A DNA stretch of 57,553 bases. Source: Ectothiorhodospiraceae bacterium. Its GTDB lineage: Bacteria; Pseudomonadota; Gammaproteobacteria; SZUA-152. The position numbers were made by a program, and so were the translations under genes. Where the stretch lies: NCBI GenBank assembly GCA_002401775.2, contig NVUB02000173.1, positions 1 to 57,553 on the forward strand, given 5' to 3'. This document shows, in pieces, positions 17,156-24,973 of the stretch; positions within the stretch are counted from its first letter, which is position 1; each line of letters opens with the position of its first letter. The notes beneath the pieces were generated by a model. That model worked only from the letters and a program-made list of their open reading frames with translations. It searched no databases and was not told the origin of the DNA.

Positions 17156-19276
17156 ATGGGCTATGTAAACAATCTGTTGGTAATATGTCTGGCTTTTACG
17201 CTCTTGATCAGTATGGCCGAAGTCTTGGCAGGCCCGACGGTTATGGGGCAAACGGGTTTGATTGCCATGCCAAGCGCCCGTGTTGACGACGACGGTAGTT
17301 TGCGTTTTGGCCTCAGTGATTACAATCCGTATACCACTTTTTGGAGCAGTTTAGGACTGTTTCCACGATTAGAGCTGGGCGCGCGTTATACCGCTGTCGA
17401 CGATACAGTTGGAATTCCAGGTACTAATTTCGGCACCTTTAAAGATAAAGCGTTCGACATTAAATTAATGTTGATCAAAGAAGGCGCCTATTTGCCCGCC
17501 CTTAGCATAGGCTCGCAAGATTTTTTAGGGACTCGTGTCTTTGATGCTGACTATGTTGTGATGAGTAAGGCGTTTGGGCCCCTGGATGCGAGTGTGGGTT
17601 ATGGGCGCGGCCGAATTGATGGTTACTTTGGTGGCCTGGAATATCAACCCGAGTGGGCGAACGGATTTGGTTTCATCTACGAATACGATGCCATTGATTA
17701 CCCCAATGAACGTTTTGCCGATACCAGCGGTGCCATCGATAACCAGGGTGGGTCTAGTTACGGTGTTAATTATAAGATTGGCTGGCTGGGGTTGAATGCG
17801 GTCTATCAGCGCGGGCGAGACCTAGGGGTAAATGCCTATATTGCGATACCCCTAATGGCCCGCGAATTTATACCCAAACTGGACGAGCCGCCGGTCTTTA
17901 ATGAAGTTTCAAAACGAAGCACGGTGGCGCAATGGTTTGCTGATTCTGAGAATAACGCAAAACTTGTGTCTGCATTGGAAATGCAGGGCTTCAAAAATGT
18001 GCAAATCCTCCTTGTTAGCGACCAACTCGACATTGGCTTTGCACACCCTAAAATTTCGTTGATGGCTCGCGCCGTAGGACGAGTAGCACGTACGGCCTTA
18101 TTACTGGGTCCAACTGACATAAGCAGCATTCAAATCACTTATTTTACCTTGACTGACTTGGCGTTGGTCACCTACCAGTTTACTGACCTTACCCAATTAG
18201 ATGCCTTTTTTGCCGGCAAGGTGACGTATGGAGAATTATTGGCTGGCCTTACCGTTAGCTATGCTGAACCGGCAACGGCACAACGGCTTGCTGAGGTTGT
18301 GATAGAGCCTAAAAATAGTGTTGGAAAAGCTGACCCCAAAAAAAGTACACAATTTCAGTGGGTGCCTAATGAAGATGGGCAGGCCATCAGTTTGAAAAAA
18401 GAAGAAACCTCCCTTGGGAATTTTCGGATAACGCCCATCAATGCCGGCATATACTTTAACGACGCTAATGGTGCTTTTCGATATGAAACTTTTGCGTTGG
18501 CGAGATATTCCCGATATTTGCGTCGGGGTTTGTTTTTCAAAAGCGGCGTTCGTGTCAGGTTATTCGAAGATATCAGCAAAGTTGTCGATAAATCGAATAG
18601 CAATTTACCCCATGTACGAACGGATATTGCGGATTATAAACGTGATGCTGACTTCAAAGTGGATAGTCTGCTGGTTAATCAGTTTATGCAGTTGCGCCCC
18701 AGGGTATATGCGCGCGCCTCAGTTGGTTACTATGAAGAAATGTTTGGGGGTGCGGGTGGGCAGGTATTGTACCTTCCCAAGCAAGGGGCCTGGGCTGTAG
18801 ACTTTTCTTTGGACTTTCTGCGCCAACGAAAAACGAATGAAGGGCTAGGCTTTCGTCCCTATACGACGACGACCGCAATTGCCGCCTTTCATTATCAAAT
18901 CCCTAAGCATGGGTTGACCTTTACGGTAAGAGGCGGACGATTTTTAGCCAAGGATGTTGGGCTTCGCTATGAGTTTCAACGACGTTTTCGCTCCGGGGTG
19001 AGGATTGGCGTTTGGTATACGGTGACCGATGGCAATGATATTACCAAACCCGGCAGCCCAGGGGACCCATACCGAGACAAGGGGATTATGCTGTCAATTC
19101 CTTTGGGTAGCATGTTGACTAGGGATACTCGCGCGACGGCACGTTTTGCTATATCGCCATGGACAAGGGACGTTGGGCAAGCGGTAAAATCACCGGGTGA
19201 CTTGTATAATATTTTGGAAGATCCGTTATTGCTTGATTCCAGCGAGCATCATTTACTTTCCGAGTTTCATTATTAG
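17156..19276 (+). CDS. YjbH/GfcD-like outer-membrane polysaccharide export protein
   Basis: A 706-residue exported protein; E. coli YjbH and GfcD are about 700 residues. A signal peptide (LLVICLAFTLLISMAEVLAG) is followed by GPTVMGQTGLIAMPSAR, the typical YjbH opening that leads into a beta-barrel (alternating strands such as GSLRFGLSDYNPY, LELGARYT, DIKLMLIKEG). A central globular part (about 250-380) is followed by a second barrel-like half with many aromatic strands. YjbH/GfcD proteins are thought to secrete or position exopolysaccharide at the outer membrane. In E. coli the operon also has YjbF/GfcB and YjbG/GfcC; neither is seen here. The ATG at 17156 is preceded by only weak Shine-Dalgarno pairing. 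The SLBB export gene follows 440 bases downstream. Confidence 0.85.
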   Translation: MGYVNNLLVICLAFTLLISMAEVLAGPTVMGQTGLIAMPSARVDDDGSLRFGLSDYNPYTTFWSSLGLFPRLELGARYTAVDDTVGIPGTNFGTFKDKAFDIKLMLIKEGAYLPALSIGSQDFLGTRVFDADYVVMSKAFGPLDASVGYGRGRIDGYFGGLEYQPEWANGFGFIYEYDAIDYPNERFADTSGAIDNQGGSSYGVNYKIGWLGLNAVYQRGRDLGVNAYIAIPLMAREFIPKLDEPPVFNEVSKRSTVAQWFADSENNAKLVSALEMQGFKNVQILLVSDQLDIGFAHPKISLMARAVGRVARTALLLGPTDISSIQITYFTLTDLALVTYQFTDLTQLDAFFAGKVTYGELLAGLTVSYAEPATAQRLAEVVIEPKNSVGKADPKKSTQFQWVPNEDGQAISLKKEETSLGNFRITPINAGIYFNDANGAFRYETFALARYSRYLRRGLFFKSGVRVRLFEDISKVVDKSNSNLPHVRTDIADYKRDADFKVDSLLVNQFMQLRPRVYARASVGYYEEMFGGAGGQVLYLPKQGAWAVDFSLDFLRQRKTNEGLGFRPYTTTTAIAAFHYQIPKHGLTFTVRGGRFLAKDVGLRYEFQRRFRSGVRIGVWYTVTDGNDITKPGSPGDPYRDKGIMLSIPLGSMLTRDTRATARFAISPWTRDVGQAVKSPGDLYNILEDPLLLDSSEHHLLSEFHY

Positions 19277-19445
19277 TGCGGCATATAGACTTACCCGTAG
19301 CGCTATATGAGTTATCGGTGAGCATAACGTTTAATCTGTGACTTGCTACAGGTACATCAGAAACTGATGCCTTGCATTCAGAAAATGCCGTAAAACCATC
19401 CCTGCGGCTGACGCTTTTGCATACAGGGCATCCTTTTCTACGGGT

Positions 19446-19535
19446 TTATTTTCTACAGCTTAACGCTACTGGTTTATTGCCACTGGTTTATTACTACTTG
19501 TTGTTTATTGCTACTGGTTTATTGCTACAGGCTGG
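19446..19535. repeat. Degenerate tandem repeat CTACTGGTTTATTGC
   Basis: Five or so imperfect 15-18-base copies of (C/T)TACTGGTTTATTGC in the 441-base gap between the YjbH-like and SLBB genes. A 93-codon plus-strand frame passes through, but it is hydrophobic purely because of the repeat and has no ribosome site. The gap otherwise holds only an AT-rich stretch that may contain the SLBB promoter. Confidence 0.55.
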
Positions 19536-19717
19536 ATGTTATTTAACCAACTTTTCATGGGTATTCGGTTGTTTTGCGGTGTTTGTAGATTGTGAAGCGT
19601 ATAGTGGGTCGGGGATTGCCAAAATTAGCAGCATGTATGTCCTTACATTATGAATAGTATGGACTTTTTGACCAACTGAGATATGATCTATTCTACTTAA
19701 TAGGGTTAGAGGGCGGC

Positions 19718-22603
19718 ATGATTAAACGGGTTAATGGTTTTTCACTTCCAGTCAATTTTTTGATCGTTCTGTCGGTAGCCTTGTATGGCTTTCTATCTGT
19801 AAAGGCATCTTTTGCTGCACCGCCAACCCCGACCCCCGAACAGTTAAAGGTATTCCAACAACTACCGGCGGGCCAACAACAGCAATTATTAAAATCTATC
19901 TCGACGACGACACCCGCAAAAAAAGCAGCACTCCTGGATATGCCCACGGTTGTTAAGCCGTTCACACCGAACGTGACGATAGCGCCTGTTCAGACGCCCC
20001 CTCAGCAAATAAGCAAAGCCCGTCCTGGGAAAAAAATTAAACCCTTTGGTTATGATTTGTTTGCGGGTTCGCCGACGACCTTTTCTCCTGTGACTGAAAT
20101 CCCCGTGCCTATTGATTACATCATTGGGCCTGGCGACACGATTCAGGTGCAATTATTTGGTAAGGAAAATGCTGAGTATGAATTAATCGTTAACCGGGAT
20201 GGTCAGCTTCAGTTTCCGGGCATTGGCCCCATTGCCGTCACCGGTATGCGTTTTACTGAATTAAAGGACGATTTGAAACGACGCATTAATAAAAAAATGC
20301 TCGGCGTAAAACCTTATGTGTCTTTAGGCACGTTACGCTCCATGCGGGTGTTTGTTATGGGGGACGTCAACCGGCCCGGTTCATACATGGTGAGTGCGTT
20401 ATCGACCATGACCAATGCGCTGTTTGTGAGTGGCGGGGTAAAGACCATTGGTTCCCTGCGTGACATTCAGTTGAAGCGTAACGGACGTGTCGTGCAAAAT
20501 TTTGATTTGTACGAGCTATTGCTAAAGGGAGACACCAGTCAAGACGCCCGCATTCAACCGGGCGATGTGATATTTGTCCCGCCCGTGGGGGAAACCGTTG
20601 GCATTGCCGGGGAGGTTCGGCGGCCCGCAATTTATGAAATTAAAAAAGAGCGAAGCATCCCACAACTGATTAAAATGGCAGGTGGCTTGTTACCAACGGC
20701 ATACAGCCCAGCCAGTCAATTGGAGCGTATAAACTCTAATGGGGAACGTACGCTGATCAATGTTGATTTTTCTTCAACGGCTTTTAGTGACAGTAATGGT
20801 GCCTATAAACTGCGTGATGGCGATACCTTAAGAATCTTTTCCGTTCCTGATCAAATGGAACATGTTGTTTATCTTTCTGGCCACGTACAACGCCCCGGTG
20901 GCTTGCAGTGGTTTGACGGTATGCGGCTTTCTGATGCTATACCCAATGTGCAATCATTGCTTCCCAAGCCGGGGCTGCGGTTTGTTTTGGTGAGACGTGA
21001 GCGACAGCCTGACCGCCTTATTAAAGTGTTAGTCGCACGCTTGGATAAAGTATTTGCCGATAATAAATCAACCGATAACCTGGCATTACTTCCTCAAGAC
21101 AAGGTTTTTGTGTTTGGCCTCACCGAAACGGCTTTGGGTAAACGTACGGCAATATTATCGAGCTTGGTGAAAGAATTACGAGAACAGGTCAGTCAAGGTG
21201 AGCCTGAATCGGTCGTGACGGTAAAAGGCAATGTTCAATGGCCGGGAGAGTATCCGCTGCCTGCTAACCTGACGTTACCCGACTTGTTGCGAGTATCGGG
21301 CAATGTCAAAAAAAATACCGATCTCCGATATATATTGTTAGTGAGGGAAACCAGTAAAGGGACAAAAATCACCACAAAATCTTTTGATTTTACTCAAAAG
21401 TCAGATTTGGATATTGCCGATACTTTTAGGCTTATGCCACGTGATAAAGTTTTCGTGTTTGGTGTACAGGGAGATCGCCAAGCGCTGTTGTCCAATACCT
21501 TGATTCGACTCAAACAGCAGGCAACTTTAGAGGCGCCTTCTACGGTGGTCAGTGTTAATGGGTTGGTGCGTTCCCCTGGCGAATATCCTTTGGAACCTGG
21601 GATGATGGTCTCCGATATCATCAGAACGGCGGGGGGACTGGTCGAGTCAGCTTATAGCCTTGAAGCAGAGATTAGTCGCAGTGAAATTACCCTTGATCAG
21701 GCACGTAAGACGGAACATTTGACGGTTAAACTGGATAAAATTTTTGCAGGGGATACGACAGCCGATACGCGGTTGATATCGCATGACAGATTAACGATAA
21801 AGCGGCTACCGTATTGGGCAGGTCAACGGCTAATAGAAATTAAGGGCGAAGTCCGTTTTCCGGGCCGGTATCCGGTCAGTCGGGATGAAACCTTGCTTGA
21901 AGTGATCCAGCGTGCGGGTGGCCTTACTGATCAAGCCTTTCCAGAAGGCGCTATCCTGGTGCGCGAAAGCTTGCGTAAAAAAGAGCAGGAGCAACTTGAT
22001 AAATTACAGCATCGGCTGGAGTCTGATTTAGCCGCCATTGATCTGGAAAAAACGCAGGCCAGTGTTGAAGAGCAACGCTCAGCCGGGATGGCCAGCTCAC
22101 TTCTGGACCAGCTTCGTGCAACTAAGGCCATGGGACGTTTGGTCATCAATTTACCGGGAATGTTGCAAGACGCCATCGATCGAAATTTTGAGGATGATGA
22201 TGCAGATGACCTGCACACCGCTGATGTATTGCTTAGAAATGGCGACAAACTGTTTATTCCTCCCATTACCCAGGAAGTGACTATCCTGGGTGAAGTGCAG
22301 TATGCAACATCGCATTTGTATTCACAGGATTTAGCCGTTAATGAATATATTGGTAAAAGTGGTGGTTTAACTTATCGTGCCGATGAAGACCGAATTTATA
22401 TTGTGCGTGCTAACGGCGAAGTTTTACCGAGTAATGTGACAGACTGGTTTTCGGGTGGGGTTGATGTAAGGGCCGGCGACACGATTGTTGTACCGCTGGA
22501 TGCCGAACGCTTAAAACCACTGACCTTGTGGACCAGTGTTAGCCAGATTGTTTACCAAATTGGCATTGCAGCCGCGAGTTGGAATGCAGTGGGTATATTT
22601 TAA
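19718..22603 (+). CDS. Large SLBB-repeat polysaccharide export protein (Wza/GfcE-like)
   Basis: A 961-residue exported protein; Wza and GfcE are about 380. A signal peptide (residues 1-33, ending KASFA) has no lipobox Cys, unlike Wza. The Poly_export domain starts at VPIDYIIGPGDTIQVQLFG (about 130). Seven SLBB-type units with the G-x-V-x-x-P-G-x-Y pattern start near residues 214 (GDVNRPGSY), 297, 387, 504 (GNVQWPGEY), 613 (LVRSPGEY), 709 (GEVRFPGRY) and 858 (GEVQYATSH, degenerate). A helical, charged stretch lies near 750-800. It probably forms an extended periplasmic conduit between the inner-membrane Wzz and the outer membrane. AGAGGG precedes the ATG. The next gene encodes Wzz. Confidence 0.9.
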   Translation: MIKRVNGFSLPVNFLIVLSVALYGFLSVKASFAAPPTPTPEQLKVFQQLPAGQQQQLLKSISTTTPAKKAALLDMPTVVKPFTPNVTIAPVQTPPQQISKARPGKKIKPFGYDLFAGSPTTFSPVTEIPVPIDYIIGPGDTIQVQLFGKENAEYELIVNRDGQLQFPGIGPIAVTGMRFTELKDDLKRRINKKMLGVKPYVSLGTLRSMRVFVMGDVNRPGSYMVSALSTMTNALFVSGGVKTIGSLRDIQLKRNGRVVQNFDLYELLLKGDTSQDARIQPGDVIFVPPVGETVGIAGEVRRPAIYEIKKERSIPQLIKMAGGLLPTAYSPASQLERINSNGERTLINVDFSSTAFSDSNGAYKLRDGDTLRIFSVPDQMEHVVYLSGHVQRPGGLQWFDGMRLSDAIPNVQSLLPKPGLRFVLVRRERQPDRLIKVLVARLDKVFADNKSTDNLALLPQDKVFVFGLTETALGKRTAILSSLVKELREQVSQGEPESVVTVKGNVQWPGEYPLPANLTLPDLLRVSGNVKKNTDLRYILLVRETSKGTKITTKSFDFTQKSDLDIADTFRLMPRDKVFVFGVQGDRQALLSNTLIRLKQQATLEAPSTVVSVNGLVRSPGEYPLEPGMMVSDIIRTAGGLVESAYSLEAEISRSEITLDQARKTEHLTVKLDKIFAGDTTADTRLISHDRLTIKRLPYWAGQRLIEIKGEVRFPGRYPVSRDETLLEVIQRAGGLTDQAFPEGAILVRESLRKKEQEQLDKLQHRLESDLAAIDLEKTQASVEEQRSAGMASSLLDQLRATKAMGRLVINLPGMLQDAIDRNFEDDDADDLHTADVLLRNGDKLFIPPITQEVTILGEVQYATSHLYSQDLAVNEYIGKSGGLTYRADEDRIYIVRANGEVLPSNVTDWFSGGVDVRAGDTIVVPLDAERLKPLTLWTSVSQIVYQIGIAAASWNAVGIF

Positions 22604-22921
22604 GGCTAAACTGTCCATTATTTTAGGCTTTCCCCGATAGTTTTATGGTACGAATATCATTAATGTTATTGGATGCTGATAAGTGCTTAAAAAACAGCAG
22701 AGCAGCGGCTGATAACGCTAAATTGATAATGGAATGAAGGGCGCGAGATATTAGAAAAAAACAGCGAGACTTAAGCGAAAAAACAGTGAGACTTTAGCAA
22801 AAAAAAGTAACCTGAATGTGCCAGCTCAGGTGAAAATGTGAAGGCTAAAGAGATTCAAGGTTAGTAGATTTAAGCAGGCTAGAAGACTAATTAATAATAG
22901 TCACGACAGGTGGTAACTTTT

Positions 22922-23980
22922 ATGGATAAATCGGAATCAAAGATCCACCAGTTGGATTCAAATACTGACCGGGCAAAGCCTGGAGACAAGGAAGAGTCCG
23001 CCGATAGAGGGTCTGAGAAAAACTCTATTCGTACAGACGTTCGCCCCGATGAGGCGAATATACGTTATGTGACCATTCCCCAATTTGATGCCGACATGTC
23101 GGGACAGGACGATTCCATCGATTTGTTTGCGTTGTGGGAGGTCGTGTATAAATTTAAAGGCGTTTTACTAGGTTCTGTCTTATTGGCCTTATTGCTGTCC
23201 GTCGCAACGGCATTGTTAATGTCGCCTGTATACCGGGCCGAGCTGATTGTGGCCCCGGTGACGGAGGAAAAAGGTGGGGGTTTGTCGGCGTTGGCCGGAC
23301 AGTTTGGCGGTCTTGCTTCCTTGGCGGGCGTTAATATTCCCTCCGGTGGAGGAAATGTCGATCGGGTGTTGGCAACATTGAAATCGCGCGCATTTTTATT
23401 ACCCTTATTTGCAGAAAATAACGTTTTTAAGGTCCTGTCGAGTCCTGAATCAACACCAGCGCCAACACCAGAGCCGACTTCGGAATTGGACTCTGATGAA
23501 AAAATGTCGCCACTGGAAGTCTATACATTTTTTATAAAAACGGTAATGAGCGTCAGTAAAGACAGTAAAACCGGTTTGGTGACCTTGAGTATTGAGTGGT
23601 CTGATCCTGAGGTTGCTGCACAATGGGCTAATATGCTGGTGTTGCGCCTCAACGAACATCAACGACAGACGGCAATTTTTGAGGCTGAACAAAATATTGA
23701 TTACCTGAATAGTCAATTACAAAAAACAAGTGTTGTTGATATGCAGCAAATGATTTACCAGATGATAGAGTCTGAAACAAAGGCTGTCATGCTGGCCAAT
23801 GTTAAAAAAGATTTTTCTCTGGAAGTGATTGATCCGGCCGTGGCACCCGAAAAAAGAATTCGTCCTAGACGTTCGCTTATCGTCGTTCTGGGTCTCGTGA
23901 TGGGATTAATGATGGGCGTATTTCTGGTCTTTGTACTACATGCTATTGGCCAATATAAATTACGGGCAGCTCCTGTATGA
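22922..23980 (+). CDS. Wzz-type chain-length determinant / polysaccharide co-polymerase
   Basis: A 352-residue inner-membrane protein with an unusually long, charged cytoplasmic N-terminus (about 75 residues), a first membrane segment ([20 protein letters not shown]), a periplasmic part containing the Wzz landmark [19 protein letters not shown], a Pro/Thr-rich insert ([10 protein letters not shown]), a helix with [11 protein letters not shown], and a second membrane segment after [15 protein letters not shown]. It controls polymer length by working with Wzy and the export protein. No cytoplasmic BY-kinase domain is attached. I chose the ATG at 22922 with AGGTGG upstream; a GTG at 22910 is embedded in that site. 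It lies 318 bases after the SLBB gene. Wzy itself is not in the window. Confidence 0.87.
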   Translation: MDKSESKIHQLDSNTDRAKPGDKEESADRGSEKNSIRTDVRPDEANIRYVTIPQFDADMSGQDDSIDLFALWEVVYKFKGVLLGSVLLALLLSVATALLMSPVYRAELIVAPVTEEKGGGLSALAGQFGGLASLAGVNIPSGGGNVDRVLATLKSRAFLLPLFAENNVFKVLSSPESTPAPTPEPTSELDSDEKMSPLEVYTFFIKTVMSVSKDSKTGLVTLSIEWSDPEVAAQWANMLVLRLNEHQRQTAIFEAEQNIDYLNSQLQKTSVVDMQQMIYQMIESETKAVMLANVKKDFSLEVIDPAVAPEKRIRPRRSLIVVLGLVMGLMMGVFLVFVLHAIGQYKLRAAPV

Positions 23981-24197
23981 TTTTGTTTGCGGCTATTACC
24001 CGCAGAGCATAACCCGCAAACTAATAGCTGCAAATCATTACCAACAAGCCAATATTCGCAGGCCAGTTTTTAGCATAGGTATACTTTTTACTCGTTTCAC
24101 CATTATAAAAGTATTGTTAATTCCTATCGTATCTGCGTTCATATTTGTATTAACAAAATTACATAATTCAAGATTATTATTTAAGGAAATCATTGCT

Positions 24198-24815
24198 ATG
24201 ACAGAGCAATCCAGTAGCACTAATGTTGTGTGGCATAACGCCACGGTGACCCGGGAACGTCGACAGACTCAGAATGGCCATAAGAGCGTTATTCTTTGGT
24301 TTACGGGTTTATCGGGTGCCGGTAAATCCAGTTTGGCTCATGCAATAGAAGAGCAATTACACCAGCTTGGGTGTCGTACCTATGTTCTGGATGGCGATAA
24401 CGTGCGTCATGGCTTATGTGGGGATTTAGGTTTCTCAGTGGAAGACCGTGTTGAGAATATTCGACGTATCGGTGAAGTGGCCAAGCTAATGCTGGAGTCG
24501 GGCGTGATTGCCATGACGGCTTTTATCTCCCCCTTTCGTTCAGAGCGTGAAGCCGCACGTAAACTGGTTCCTCATGGAGAGTTTATCGAAATTTATTGTC
24601 GTGCCGACCTTGAGGTGTGCGAATCCCGAGATGTGAAAGGCCTGTACCGGCGCGCACGCGCGGGCGAGATAAGTGATTTTACGGGTATATCTTCCCCCTA
24701 CGAAGAACCTACCAAGCCTGAATTAATGGTGGATACCGGTGCGAGGCCCATTGAAGAGTGTGTTGAGCAAGTACTGGGTTTGCTTCGAGATCGCGGGATT
24801 ATTCACACGAGTTAA
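24198..24815 (+). CDS. cysC: Adenylylsulfate (APS) kinase
   Basis: A 205-residue APS kinase making PAPS from adenylylsulfate and ATP in the cytoplasm. The P-loop is GLSGAGKSS (37-45), DGDNVRHGL is at 65-73, and Ser111 in ISPFRSER is the phosphoryl-acceptor serine of the family. The ATG at 24198 has TAAGGA about 9 bases upstream; an open frame extends back to 23931 over the end of the Wzz gene but is not credible protein. cysC normally sits with cysND or sulfate assimilation genes; here it is next to Wzz with none of those. PAPS is the donor for sulfotransferases, so I infer possible sulfation of the exported polysaccharide, although no sulfotransferase lies in the window. Confidence 0.92.
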   Translation: MTEQSSSTNVVWHNATVTRERRQTQNGHKSVILWFTGLSGAGKSSLAHAIEEQLHQLGCRTYVLDGDNVRHGLCGDLGFSVEDRVENIRRIGEVAKLMLESGVIAMTAFISPFRSEREAARKLVPHGEFIEIYCRADLEVCESRDVKGLYRRARAGEISDFTGISSPYEEPTKPELMVDTGARPIEECVEQVLGLLRDRGIIHTS

Positions 24816-24847
24816 TTTTATCCTCTCCCTGTACCTGTAGATACAAC

Positions 24848-24952
24848 GGGCGGGTTTCAAGCCCGCCCTGATGTTTACTCCCTCGATGCCAAAACGAACG
24901 ACAAGGTTTTCAATACCCACCCTTTGGGCAGGTTTGAAACTTGCCCAAAGGG
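24848..24952. repeat. Two GGGC(G/A)GG-TTT hairpins, likely bidirectional terminator
   Basis: A palindrome GGGCGGG-TTTCAAG-CCCGCCC (24848-24868) and a longer one (24920-24952, 16-base arms CCCTTTGGGCAGGTTT and its complement, one mismatch). A third relative is at 29730-29750. They separate the convergent cysC and M16C protease genes and belong to a dispersed intergenic family. Confidence 0.65.
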
Positions 24953-24973
24953 ACGGTAATGAATCCCTGATTT

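Noticed and set aside
19372-19653. 93-codon hydrophobic frame before the SLBB gene
   Set aside because: Its hydrophobicity comes from the TGGTTTATTGC repeat; no ribosome site or family match.
23931-24197. Long N-terminal extension of APS kinase
   Set aside because: Overlaps the Wzz gene and lies before the ribosome site; the enzyme's normal length starts at 24198.
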